Shown in pieces: positions 1-6,720 of a stretch of 15,825 bases of DNA. The translations under genes were made by a program, and so were the position numbers. A model generated the notes under the pieces. That model did no database searches and was not told the origin of the DNA. It worked only from the letters and a program-made list of their open reading frames with translations. The DNA is taken from NCBI GenBank assembly GCA_023145575.1, contig JAGLDN010000101.1, positions 1 through 15,825 of the forward strand. The letters run 5' to 3'. Source of the DNA: Psychromonas sp. (GTDB lineage Bacteria; Pseudomonadota; Gammaproteobacteria; Enterobacterales; Psychromonadaceae). Positions within the stretch are counted from its first letter, which is position 1. Each line of letters begins with the position of its first letter.

Positions 1-454
1 AAAAAAATAACAAAGCAACTTTGATGCATCACTCTTTTATTTTTTGAGAGGTGAAACGCAATATTGGCAAGCGAGGTTATCGTGCTATAAAGGCAAATAA
101 CAATGCAATTAAAAGGCGAACAAGAGCTGCTTCCTATCCAGTTATGACGATTGAAACGATTGAAACGATTGAAACGATTGAAACGATTGAAACGATTGAA
201 ACGATTGAAACGATTGAAACGATTGAAACGATTGAATATATTGCGTCAAAACTCAAAGAGAAATGGAGACCTGAACAAATTACAGGCCGACTAAAGAGTG
301 GTATTGAGAAGATCATTAAAGTCAGCCATGAAACAATCTATAAATTCATTTTAAAGACAAAAAGCAAGGCTACGATCTCTACAAATTCTTGCGCAGAAAA
401 GTTAAAAAATATAATTCCAGATCTAAGGAGAAGCGGGCTGGGCGTGGGTATATA
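1..454 (+). pseudogene. IS30-family transposase remnant, copy 1 (N-terminal part)
   Basis: Decayed 5' part of an IS30-type transposase. The reading frame through 51-454 gives the usual IS30 landmarks: a KRNIGKRGYRA segment after the helix-turn-helix, then WRPEQITGRLK and VSHETIYKFI. The frame is recognisable upstream to position 1 but contains a TGA just before GAGGTGAAACGC, so the element probably begins outside the window. The catalytic DDE region is absent: homology to the other two copies stops at GTATATA (about 448-454), exactly where copy 2 is split by a MITE. A tenfold 9-bp tandem repeat (147-236) has expanded inside the gene. The open frame runs to 476, but its last residues are not IS30. 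Non-functional. Confidence 0.85.
147..236 (+). repeat. 9-bp tandem repeat, 10 copies of ACGATTGAA
   Basis: Ten perfect copies of ACGATTGAA, read in the transposase frame as (Thr-Ile-Glu)10. At the corresponding place IS30 copy 2 (2033-2050) has only two imperfect units and copy 3 (5399-5414) about one, so the array expanded in copy 1 after the copies separated. The units are identical, which points to recent slippage. Confidence 0.95.
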
Positions 455-460
455 CCACGC
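442..460. repeat. Inverted repeat at the IS30 copy 1 breakpoint
   Basis: GCGTGG - GTATATA - CCACGC, a perfect 6-bp stem around a 7-nt AT centre. It sits where homology to the other IS30 copies ends and where copy 2 carries a MITE. It is not followed by a T-tract, so it is unlikely to be a terminator. Confidence 0.6.
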
Positions 461-578
461 TAATTTTATGTTTTAACTACATTCTGGATAACAAAATATC
501 ATTATTTAATTCCGCAAGTTAATGAGCAGCCTGAATTCCGTATAAAAACCACGGCTCAATACAAATATTATTTTTTAA

Positions 579-1640
579 TTATAACCCATCGTCATCGTCA
601 TCGTCTCGTATTTCATCTGCACTATTTGATACTTGATTAGCTTCTTGATTAGCTTCTTGTACTTTTACTGCATATTCATCTATTACATAACCAAATATGA
701 TATGTGCATTGCACAGTTCGGTTTGTACCAACCTAGCAAGAGACTTATAGATAATGTATACTTTTTCGTTAATATTTAGACTAAAGAACTCATTGTCAAC
801 ATTAAAAAATGTAGGGGATGTGCAGGGGGGTTGACGTTCTGTTTTAGGCTCCTCATACCAGTAACATCGCCCTGCGTCATGATTATCGATCCTGCGTCGA
901 TCTTCTGCATCAGAGTCTATCTCATCATCACTGTCTATTTCTATATCACTGTCATACTCGCCAGTGCGACTATGTATATTTAGCCATTCTCTCTCATTTA
1001 ATCCACATTGCTTCGCTTTGCCACTCATTCTTGCAATCACATTATATGCATCTTGAGAAACATCTTTATTCTTGTTAAGGAGAAAGAATGCCCTTTGCTC
1101 GTTTCTCCTGATTTTTTTTTCAGCCTTATGTTCATCAGCTGGATTTGAAACTCTAACATCAATAAATTCTATGATTCGTGTGGGATCATTAAATAAACGA
1201 TGCAACTTATTTACGCAATCAAGTATGGTAAAAACCTCTATTGCTTCTCCAGAAGCGAAATACTCTTTTATTTCAGCAGGAATATCAGCAGACTCGTTGT
1301 TAGCAAGTTCACATGCAATTACTGTTTGCGCTGAATATTCAACCATTTTCATAAAAGCCATAGTTATCAATAATTGTTCGTGAGGTATTAGTCCTTCATA
1401 TCCACTAAATTGAAGATGTGCGTGAGTGTTTGATCCTTGTTCTATAGCGGCTAGTTTTTGACTTTTTAATAGACCGCCTGATTGTCGATTGCCTAAATCA
1501 GTCATCGGCCGCCATTCACCGATTTCTCCATCAGGGATAACAAAAGATGCTTCGTTTGCTACTAACACGGTTCTATCTGTATGATCTTTTGGCAAGTATG
1601 AATTATGTTTGTTAATTTTTAAATTAGGCCATTTTCCCAT
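579..1640 (-). CDS. M35-like family protein lacking the zinc motif (putative pseudo-enzyme)
   Basis: Unrecognised 353-residue protein with no signal peptide or membrane segment. Its middle region aligns by eye with the two M35-like proteins in this window: PHEQLL near residue 87, YFA near 128 and DPTRIIEFIDVRV at 152-164, with the same 29-residue spacing between the last two blocks as in the 7023-7769 product. It has no HExxH anywhere. Where the relatives have IIHELSH, this protein has IIYKSLAR (about 296-303) followed by an IFG-like segment, and the C-terminal NADNWAFF block is missing. Residues 230-247 are Asp-rich (DSDIEIDSDDEIDSDAED) and the protein ends in EANQEANQ and a run of six Asp. 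I chose ATG 1640, preceded by GGAG and AAGGAA; the frame can extend to a TTG at 1667, which has no ribosome site. A 5-bp tandem repeat lies upstream. The gene itself is secure; the family assignment is inference. Confidence 0.62.
   Translation of the reverse strand: MGKWPNLKINKHNSYLPKDHTDRTVLVANEASFVIPDGEIGEWRPMTDLGNRQSGGLLKSQKLAAIEQGSNTHAHLQFSGYEGLIPHEQLLITMAFMKMVEYSAQTVIACELANNESADIPAEIKEYFASGEAIEVFTILDCVNKLHRLFNDPTRIIEFIDVRVSNPADEHKAEKKIRRNEQRAFFLLNKNKDVSQDAYNVIARMSGKAKQCGLNEREWLNIHSRTGEYDSDIEIDSDDEIDSDAEDRRRIDNHDAGRCYWYEEPKTERQPPCTSPTFFNVDNEFFSLNINEKVYIIYKSLARLVQTELCNAHIIFGYVIDEYAVKVQEANQEANQVSNSADEIRDDDDDDGL
588..661 (-). repeat. In-frame coding repeats at the 3' end of the 579-1640 gene
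   Basis: Two short tandem repeats within the coding sequence. Positions 588-606 are CATCGT units encoding the terminal Asp run. Positions 632-660 are two and a half copies of the 12-bp unit CTTGATTAGCTT, encoding EANQEANQ. Both unit lengths preserve the frame. Confidence 0.8.
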
Positions 1641-1643
1641 GTG

Positions 1644-1654
1644 TTCCTTACTCC
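1644..1654 (-). promoter_or_regulatory. Ribosome binding region deciding the start of the 579-1640 gene
   Basis: On the minus strand GGAGTAAGGAA lies 3-10 nt before ATG 1640-1638. No such sequence precedes the alternative TTG at 1667-1665, which favours the shorter 353-residue product. Confidence 0.5.
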
Positions 1655-1699
1655 ATTTGTGATTCAAGAAGGTTTTGCAATTAAAAAACTCAACTTAAA

Positions 1700-1736
1700 T
1701 TTGATTTGATTTGATTTGATTTGATTTGATTTGATT
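1700..1736. repeat. Pentanucleotide repeat (TTTGA)7 upstream of the 579-1640 gene
   Basis: Seven perfect TTTGA units plus TT, about 60 bp upstream of the ATG used by the minus-strand gene. Slippage here would change promoter or leader spacing rather than the reading frame. No strong sigma-70 promoter is evident; on the minus strand a TTGAAT (about 1767-1772) followed 18 nt later by TAATAA is a weak candidate. Confidence 0.9.
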
Positions 1737-1889
1737 ACAACTTATTAGATTAAGTTACAGCTTACATTCAATTCTAAATGCATAGCTTAAATTAGCAGGA
1801 TAAATCGCCAGTTGAATATACACCCATCACAATTGGCGGCGCCTGTAAGATACCAACTTTACCGTCTTAATAAAAGTGAAATATATAAA
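1737..1889. other. Intergenic AT-rich stretch without a recognised feature
   Basis: No gene, RNA or clear repeat is visible. It separates the presumed upstream region of the 579-1640 gene from IS30 copy 2. It may include the left end of that element, but I could not find a matching terminal inverted repeat. Confidence 0.4.
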
Positions 1890-2268
1890 AAAAGCCAAAC
1901 AACATCGGTGTGCATCAATTTTTGATTTCACGAGAGTTAAAACACAATATTGGCAAGCGATGTTATCGTCCTATACAAGCAAATAGCAATGTGATTAAAA
2001 GGCGAACAAGAGCTGATTGCTATCAAGTTGTGACGATTGCAAGGATTGAATGTATTACGTCAAAACGCCAAGAGAAATGAAGCCCTGAACAAATTACAGG
2101 CCGACTAAAGAGTGGTATTGATAAGATCATTAAAGTCAGCCATGAAACAATCTATAAATTCATTTTAAAGACAAAAAGCAAAACGGAGATCTCTACAAAT
2201 TGTTGCGCAAAAAAGCTAAAAAATATAATTCCAGAACTAAGGAGAAGCGGGCTGGACGTGGGTATATA
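1890..2268 (+). pseudogene. IS30-family transposase remnant, copy 2, 5' segment
   Basis: N-terminal part of a second IS30 transposase. A frame starting near 1900 reads NNIGVHQFLISRELK, the IS30 helix-turn-helix (IGVHxSTISREL in relatives), followed by HNIGKRCYR, SPEQITGRLKSGIDK and VSHETIYKFIL. An in-frame TGA follows RQEK (about 2080) and the frame is lost near the end. It is highly similar to copies 1 and 3. At TATATA (2263-2268) it is split by a MITE-like element and resumes at about 2650. Confidence 0.85.
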
Positions 2269-2653
2269 CTCATGTAACGTAAAAATGCTTGGTCAGGCAC
2301 AACCCCGATCATCAGAACAAGGCACAATATTAGACCTATCAACGATTAGCTACGCTAATCATTTGTCGGTAGAATTAACGAGAACATGTTAATTCTTTTA
2401 TTGTTATTCACTTTTCGATTATTTTGAGGCAGTCTTGGTTTTCAAACTTGTGCCCCGCAGGGCATGGTAACTAGTACAAACCTGCGTTGTTATAAAATCT
2501 CTATGCAGAATAACTCTTTAGGAATTAAAGTCTTTATTTTTAATTCGACCTTTGGTGATTAACGCAGTTAATCATGTCAGAGGGCAATTTTATGCCCCGC
2601 ACCTTGGTACTATTTCACTTGCTAAATTTGAACGTTTACGTAACATTAATATA
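2263..2653 (-). mobile_element. MITE-like element, full-length inverted copy nested in IS30 copy 2
   Basis: About 391 bp, non-coding, matching the element at 8877-9193 in reverse orientation. Its ends are related inverted repeats: ACTCATGTAACGTAAAAATG on the left and CGTTTACGTAACATTAATAT on the right. It is flanked by TATATA and ATATA, while uninterrupted IS30 copy 3 has a single GTATATAAAGG, so a TA or TATA target was probably duplicated. It carries about 70 bp more than the 8877-9193 copy, made mostly of two extra hairpins: GATTAGC-TAC-GCTAATC (2344-2360) and GAATTAAC-8 nt-GTTAATTC (2372-2395). It also has the core hairpins, including GATTAAC/GTTAATC and GAATTAAA/TTTAATTC. No transposase is encoded, so it must have been moved in trans. 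Confidence 0.82.
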
Positions 2654-2923
2654 AAAAAGATCGCATAGGTATCATTGATCGTCCTGCAATTATTGATGAT
2701 CGTCCTCGAGTTAGTGATTGGGATATAGATTTGCTTATCGGTAGAGGCCATAGCGGGACTCTAGTTACAATAGTTGAGCGACTCAATCGTTACACTGTAA
2801 CTAAGAGGAACTTTGATAAATAAACAAGAAAAGTGACGGATATCTCTATTTGATTGTTGAATTATTGACTCTATTTAAGTATTTAGTTTTGATAATCACA
2901 CAAGGCAATGGTAAAGAATTTGC
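2650..2923 (+). pseudogene. IS30-family transposase remnant, copy 2, 3' segment
   Basis: Continuation of the copy 2 transposase on the far side of the MITE. It reads IGIIDRPAIIDDRPRVSDWDIDLLIGRGHSGTLVTIVERLNRYTVTKR (in pieces), the region around the first catalytic Asp of IS30 enzymes (GDWExD in relatives). TAA (2821-2823) and further stops follow. The last recognisable part is GGTAAAGAATTTGC, the start of the second-Asp region (ADNGNEF). Homology then switches directly to a MITE terminal repeat at 2922. The C-terminal catalytic Glu region is lost. Confidence 0.82.
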
Positions 2924-2945
2924 ACTTTTACGTTACATGGGTATA
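2922..2945. repeat. Solitary MITE terminal repeat
   Basis: GCACTTTTACGTTACATGGG followed by TATA is nearly identical to the right end of the 8877-9193 element, but no MITE body is attached. It is joined to IS30 on its left through the shared octamer GAATTTGC and borders an IS5-type remnant on its right. Confidence 0.75.
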
Positions 2946-3357
2946 AGCAACCGCAGGCAATTGGGCTAATTCGAGGTGGCAATCCGAAAAAAATTCATTT
3001 GCCTGTCGAATTTATTGTTACAGGCTGTGAAGTACCTGGTAGTATAGTTTCTAATTGATTGATTGATTGATTGATTGATTTATTGCCCCAAGCTGATTTT
3101 ATTATTGCAGACAAAACCTAAGACAGTTAAAAAATTAGAGATAAAAAGTACTAAGCGTAATTCAACACCAGTAATACCAAGAAAGAAAAACTAAAAGGCA
3201 GGTAATGCTGATCTAGATTTGTTTTTATATAAATACAAGCACTTAGTATATAATGCATTTGCATCTTAGAGCTATAGCTGCCCGATACGACAAGTTAAAG
3301 ATTCATTTTGAAAGCATGTTGGCATTAGCATGCGCAATGGCTTGGTTACCAATGTAA
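2946..3357 (+). pseudogene. IS5-family transposase remnant (C-terminal half)
   Basis: Several frames together rebuild the C-terminal half of an IS5-type transposase: QAIGLIRGGNPKKIHLPVEF, then IVTGCEVPGS, then LLPQADFIIADKT (the IADKGYDS motif of relatives), NSTPVIPRKKN, YKYKHLVYNAFA (normally RHxVENxFxRLK, with the catalytic Glu) and RAIAARYDKLKIHFESMLAL followed by ACAMAWLPM and TAA. At least three frameshifts and several stops interrupt it. A (TTGA)n tract (3054-3080) lies between two conserved blocks. Its left part is missing, replaced by the MITE end. Non-functional. Confidence 0.75.
3054..3080. repeat. Tetranucleotide repeat (ATTG)6
   Basis: Six perfect ATTG units plus ATT, inside the IS5-type remnant between VPGS and LLPQADF. 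It lies in dead coding sequence, so slippage has no protein consequence. Confidence 0.9.
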
Positions 3358-3975
3358 AAGATCAACAGCCCTAATGATTAAAAATGAACAGCGCCGAAAT
3401 TGGTTAACTGATTGTTGTCAAAATCAACTCAAATGTCGCTATGTATTGACCGATAGTTGGCTTTCATCTTCACAGCGCAAGAGGTACATTCATGAAACAG
3501 ATGAGGCGTTGTTTATTTTTCATTAAAGCGTAATGCTTTGTTGCTTTGATAAAAGAAGATCGTTATATTCGTAATGATGCACTGAATTCCTCAGAATACC
3601 CAACACAAGTATAGGCCAAAAGACTGGCGTTTCATGTTCTCTTTCATCAAGAAGTCTTTACAAACAATAAAGGCAGTACAGCCAGTCATTATCTCATCAG
3701 TAATGAGTTCGTTACAAACAAAACGACACTTAAACAATCTACCTAAACAGTTGGATTGTTACAGTATTCCATAAGCGCATTAAATCCAATACTGCTTTGG
3801 CAAATTACATACTAAGACGGTTAGAACACAGAGCGACCCTATTATAATGTCGCTTTATGCAACAGCAACATTGGAACGTTTTAACATAAAACAGAAATTA
3901 ACTACATTTGCACTATAAAATCAGTGAATTACAAACGCAACGTCACAAGCCGTTGATGAGTTTAATTTATCAAGG
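3358..3975 (+). pseudogene. DDE transposase remnant (IS4-superfamily-like, possibly IS701/DDE_5 type)
   Basis: A second transposase remnant in several frames: KNEQRRNWLTDCCQNQLKCRY then VLTDSWLSSSQRKRYIHET (relatives have YVLADSWFSS, with a catalytic Asp), VALIKEDRYIRNDALNSSEY, KRLAFHVLFHQEVFTNNKGS, HKRIKSNTALA (relatives have YHKSLKxNASLAKSPTKTxRTQ) and MSLYATATLERFNIKQKL then TTFAL. The block order is that of DDE transposases annotated as IS4-like or IS701-like; I recall these motifs and did not search. Only the C-terminal two thirds is present. It runs into the leader of the 4006 gene, which must therefore have its promoter in this remnant. Confidence 0.6.
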
Positions 3976-3993
3976 TTAGTGCGTTACATTAGT

Positions 3994-4000
3994 AAGGAAA
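3994..4000 (+). promoter_or_regulatory. Ribosome binding site deciding the 4006 start
   Basis: AAGGAAA lies 5 nt before ATG 4006. The frame is open back to a GTG at 3979, but those nine codons belong to the tail of the transposase remnant and have no ribosome site, so ATG 4006 is preferred. The resulting MP- start is shared with the 7023-7769 protein and the 4971 fragment. Confidence 0.6.
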
Positions 4001-4005
4001 TAAAA

Positions 4006-4941
4006 ATGCCAGTCTTCGTTAGGCCATATAAATCAAACTTTTTAAACCAAAAAGAAAATAAACTGCGACTGAAACAGCAACAACAACAGGAACAAAAACA
4101 ACAACAGGAACAAAAACGGCAACAACAAGAGAGAGAACAACAGCAACGAAAATACACCGGTCCCAGAGATAGCCACATGACAATGAGATTTGATAGCTTT
4201 GGTGGCGGCCCATATAGTGCCTATGACGATATGGGAAGTACCTTTTCTGATAGTCAAAAACTTATACTCGCCCAGTCATTGAGGACGGCTGCAATTTATT
4301 TAAAAATTACACAATCAGCTGCTTTATCAAATTTCGAGGACCACCATCCTCTATTGTATAAATGGTTTGGGTTAGCCCCCTTGGATAAACACTGGGTAAA
4401 ACATGTTGAGATCATAAGAGAAGGAATATATAAAATATATACTGTATTGTCTGATTACACAAGACTAGTAAGATTTGTTAATTTTCAAGGTCAGAAGTCA
4501 GTTACTTTTGATGTTAAGTACATAAAACCGCTGTGTTTTGGTGATGGTGAAGGTGATAATGATTATTGTGGAGAAGAAGTAATGAAGTGCCCATCAAAGG
4601 AAGTACCCATTTCTGATGATGAATATGCTGGTGTATTTAATTTATCCAATTTTATTGAAAGTGAACATCACGAGTACCATGTCGGCTCTGGCATGCGAAT
4701 GTATATTGGCAACAAAATGTTTCACCCTGATACCAGTACGTTTGATCAAATTCGTACCATCTGTCATGAATTATCTCATAAAATACTGGGAACTACAGAT
4801 AAGAACATTTTCGGCGATGAAGTCTATGGCCGCGAAGCATGTCAAATTGAAGCAGCGTTAAATTCGATGCGTGCACTTGAAATTGCTGATTGCTGGGCCT
4901 TTTTTATCTGTGAAATTGGTGAGAGTCTTCATATTAGTTAA
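4006..4941 (+). CDS. M35-like (Asp-zincin) metallopeptidase with Gln-rich N-terminus
   Basis: 311 residues, no signal peptide or membrane segment. Residues 24-48 are almost entirely Gln, Glu, Lys and Arg, a likely coiled coil or flexible tether. Residues 80-165 form a helical region shared with the two relatives in the window (WFG at 120-122, DYTRLVRFVNF near 150-160). The catalytic part is C-terminal: CHELSH with HExxH at 254-258, then GTTD (262-265), DEVYG (271-275) and IADCWAFF. HExxH followed by GTxDxxYG and NADNxxxF is the signature of M35/lysine-specific metallo-endopeptidase-like enzymes, whose zinc is held by two His and an Asp. Here GTTD and DxxYG are separated by five residues, so the Asp ligand is probably D271. 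The substrate is unknown. A decayed relative of its 5' end follows at 4971. Confidence 0.8.
   Translation: MPVFVRPYKSNFLNQKENKLRLKQQQQQEQKQQQEQKRQQQEREQQQRKYTGPRDSHMTMRFDSFGGGPYSAYDDMGSTFSDSQKLILAQSLRTAAIYLKITQSAALSNFEDHHPLLYKWFGLAPLDKHWVKHVEIIREGIYKIYTVLSDYTRLVRFVNFQGQKSVTFDVKYIKPLCFGDGEGDNDYCGEEVMKCPSKEVPISDDEYAGVFNLSNFIESEHHEYHVGSGMRMYIGNKMFHPDTSTFDQIRTICHELSHKILGTTDKNIFGDEVYGREACQIEAALNSMRALEIADCWAFFICEIGESLHIS
4071..4148 (+). repeat. CAA/CAG-rich coding repeat
   Basis: Imperfect trinucleotide tract dominated by CAA, CAG and GAA, including two copies of CAACAACAGGAACAAAAA. It encodes the Gln-rich segment of the 4006-4941 protein. It is frame-preserving and expected to vary in length. Confidence 0.85.
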
Positions 4942-4970
4942 TGAAACTACACTTATGATAAAAGAATAAA

Positions 4971-5167
4971 ATGCCAACTCTAAAAAACCAAGAGTTTAGC
5001 TTTCGCTATAGTTAAAGAAACAACAACCGGAAAATACGTCGTCCCAAGAGATGGTGTCATGACGATGAATTTTATAAATTTGGGCGTTTCAATTTCACAC
5101 CTATGACGATATTAGAAGTCCTTTACGAATATTCAACAGTTCAGACTAGTCGAGGCATTTACAGGTG
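4971..5167 (+). pseudogene. Decayed 5' fragment of an M35-like family gene
   Basis: Starting with ATGCCA at 4971, this stretch resembles the first part of the 4006 gene. GKYVVPRDGVMTMNFINLG matches RKYTGPRDSHMTMRFDSFG of the intact protein, and TYDDIRSP in a shifted frame matches AYDDMGST. It has an early TAA after FSFRYS, frameshifts, and no Gln-rich tract. It breaks off where a MITE begins (5169), so the catalytic part is gone. It lies directly downstream of the intact gene in the same orientation, which suggests an old tandem duplication. Confidence 0.7.
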
Positions 5168-5168
5168 C

Positions 5169-5377
5169 TATACCCATGCAACGTAAAAGTGCACATTCAG
5201 CAAGGGACATAGTACCAAGGTCCTAGGCATAAAATTGCCCTCTGAGATGATTAACTGCGTTAATCGCCAAACGTCGAATTAAAATAAAGACTTTATTCCT
5301 AAGTAGTTATTCTACATAGAGATTTTATATCAACGCGCCTTGGTACTAGTTGCCTTACCCTGCGGGGCACAAGCTCG
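5169..5377 (+). mobile_element. MITE-like element, truncated at its right end
   Basis: Same orientation as the 8877-9193 copy. The left end is TATACCCATGCAACGTAAAA followed by GTGC, then the common core: CAAGG..ATAGTACCAAGG, AAAATTGCCCTC, the GATTAACTGCGTTAATC hairpin and CCCTGCGGGGCACAAGCTCG. It stops after AAGCTCG and joins IS30 copy 3 directly, so its right third and the start of that IS30 copy were lost together, probably by deletion. Confidence 0.82.
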
Positions 5378-5378
5378 G

Positions 5379-6150
5379 TTTTCTACTCAGTTATGACCCC
5401 CTGATACAATTGAATGTATTACGTCAAAACTCAAAGAAAAATGAAGGCGTTAACAAATTACAGGCGGACTAACGTGTGGTATTGAAAAGATCATTAAAGT
5501 CAGCCATGAAGCAATCTGAAAATTCATTTGGAAAGACAAAAAGCAAGGTGGAGGCTCTACAAATTCTTGCGCAGAAAAGATAAAAAATATAATTCCATAT
5601 CTAAGGAGAAGCTAGCTGATCGTGAGTATATAAAGGAGCGCATAGGTATGATTGATCATCCTGCTATTATTGATGATCGTACTCGAGTTGGTGATTGGGA
5701 GATAGATTTAGTTTTCGGTAAGGCCATAGCGGTGCTCTAGTTACAATAGCTGATCGAATCACTCGTTACACTGTAACCAAGCGGATCTTTGATAAATCAT
5801 CGAGAACTGTGACAGATGCAAGGATTTAATTATTGGCACCATTTTAGGATTTAGTTTTAACAATCACAGCTGACAATGGTAATGAATTTGCTTATCATAA
5901 AGATGAGTCGAAAAAGCTTGAATGTGGTTATTTTTTTGCAGATCCATACTGTTCATGGCAGCGAGTGTTGAATGAAAATGCCAATGGACTGTTTTCACAA
6001 TATTTGCCTAAATGTACAGATTTTAAACTGATCCACGATGAAGCTGTTCGTAGCAATTTAATTCAGTTAAATAATAGCCCAAGAAAAGTCATATTATACC
6101 AAACACCATTCGAAATGATGAACAAACATATGCCAGCACTAGCGGCATGA
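5379..6150 (+). pseudogene. IS30-family transposase remnant, copy 3 (carries all three catalytic regions)
   Basis: The most complete IS30 copy, lacking only about the first 40 codons. Conserved pieces in order: ITSKLKEK, SHEAI, KERIGMIDHPAIIDDRTRVG then DWEIDLVFGK (first catalytic Asp), GHSGALVTIADRITRYTVTK in a shifted frame, TITADNGNEF (second Asp), YFFADPYCSWQRVLNENANG (catalytic Glu in NEN) and FKLIHDEAVRSNLIQLNNSP ending PFEMMNKHMPALAA. A one-base deletion near 5720 and several stops (for example the TGA in GCAATCTGA near 5517) inactivate it. Both ORF pieces, 5528-5740 and 5965-6150, are parts of this one broken gene. It fills in what copies 1 and 2 lack, and shows the uninterrupted GTATATAAAGGAGCG site. 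Confidence 0.88.
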
Positions 6151-6549
6151 GGATCATGCATTTGGCGGTTGAATCTGCCAAACGTATTAAGTATGCGATT
6201 TAAATTATATGCAGGGAAAATGCCCTAATTCAAGGCGTAATTTACTGTAACGGGTTGTTACGTTCTCGAAAATTATAACGTAGATGGAACTCATTTTAAC
6301 CAGTAAAATAAATTGCTATTTAATACTATTGGTATACGGCGCATTCAAGAATTAGAATTTAAATTAAAAGAGGCCAAAGAGGACAATCCAATATTAATAA
6401 AGGCTATTTCAGGTTTGAATATTCAGAATGTTTGTCACTGTTTGATATTCCTCTTCCAAGCTATTACAAAGAGCAAGAATAGCATTTTAGCAATCCTAAA
6501 ACCGAGTTGCTCCTAACAAGATTTAAGCATTACATGATATTGAAGTTAA
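6151..6549. other. Decayed sequence between IS30 copy 3 and the RAYT fragment
   Basis: Just past the IS30 stop, TTTGGCGGTTGAATCTGCC may be the right end of that element. A small hairpin, GTAAC-GGGTT-GTTAC, is at 6247-6261 without a T-tract. A frame from TTG 6313 to 6516 reads IRRIQELEFKLKEAKEDN, which could form a coiled coil, but it has no ribosome site and I do not recognise it. I do not call a gene here. Confidence 0.4.
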
Positions 6550-6720
6550 CAAGGTGAGTATGCTAATTATCAAGAAAGCATGTGTTATGAATGCAATGAT
6601 ATATAAAAATGCAAGACAAGGAAGGGATTGCCTTGTGGGAGTGTTGAGTTTGTTGATTGACTTGGAAATATGATGGGCAGAAATTTGATCTTTAAAAGGA
6701 TTAGCAGCCTAAAAAGGGGC
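6550..6720 (+). pseudogene. C-terminal fragment of a RAYT/Y1 transposase, copy 1
   Basis: One frame reads QGEYANYQESMCYECNDI, stop, KCKTRKGLPCGSVEFVD, stop, LGNMMGRNLIFKRISSLKRG. The GxPxGSxxFV, LxxxxGRxL and KRG pattern is that of the C-terminal tail of REP-associated tyrosine (Y1) transposases. The stretch matches 8575-8743 with about 10 mismatches in 169 bases. Both copies share the TAA after NDI (6604-6606 here). The N-terminal HUH domain is absent on this side. Confidence 0.65.

Noticed and set aside
147..236. CRISPR-like array
   Set aside because: The units are contiguous 9-mers with no spacers.
134..316. Minus-strand frame with (IVS)n repeats
   Set aside because: It is the antisense reading of the 9-bp tandem repeat and has no ribosome site.
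3984..4257. Three hydrophobic minus-strand frames that look like membrane proteins
   Set aside because: They are antisense to the CAA/CAG-rich tract; Val, Leu and Cys runs arise from the repeat. They overlap a well-supported gene.
6313..6516. 67-codon frame with a coiled-coil-like start
   Set aside because: TTG start, no ribosome site, surrounded by decayed transposase DNA, and no recognised family.
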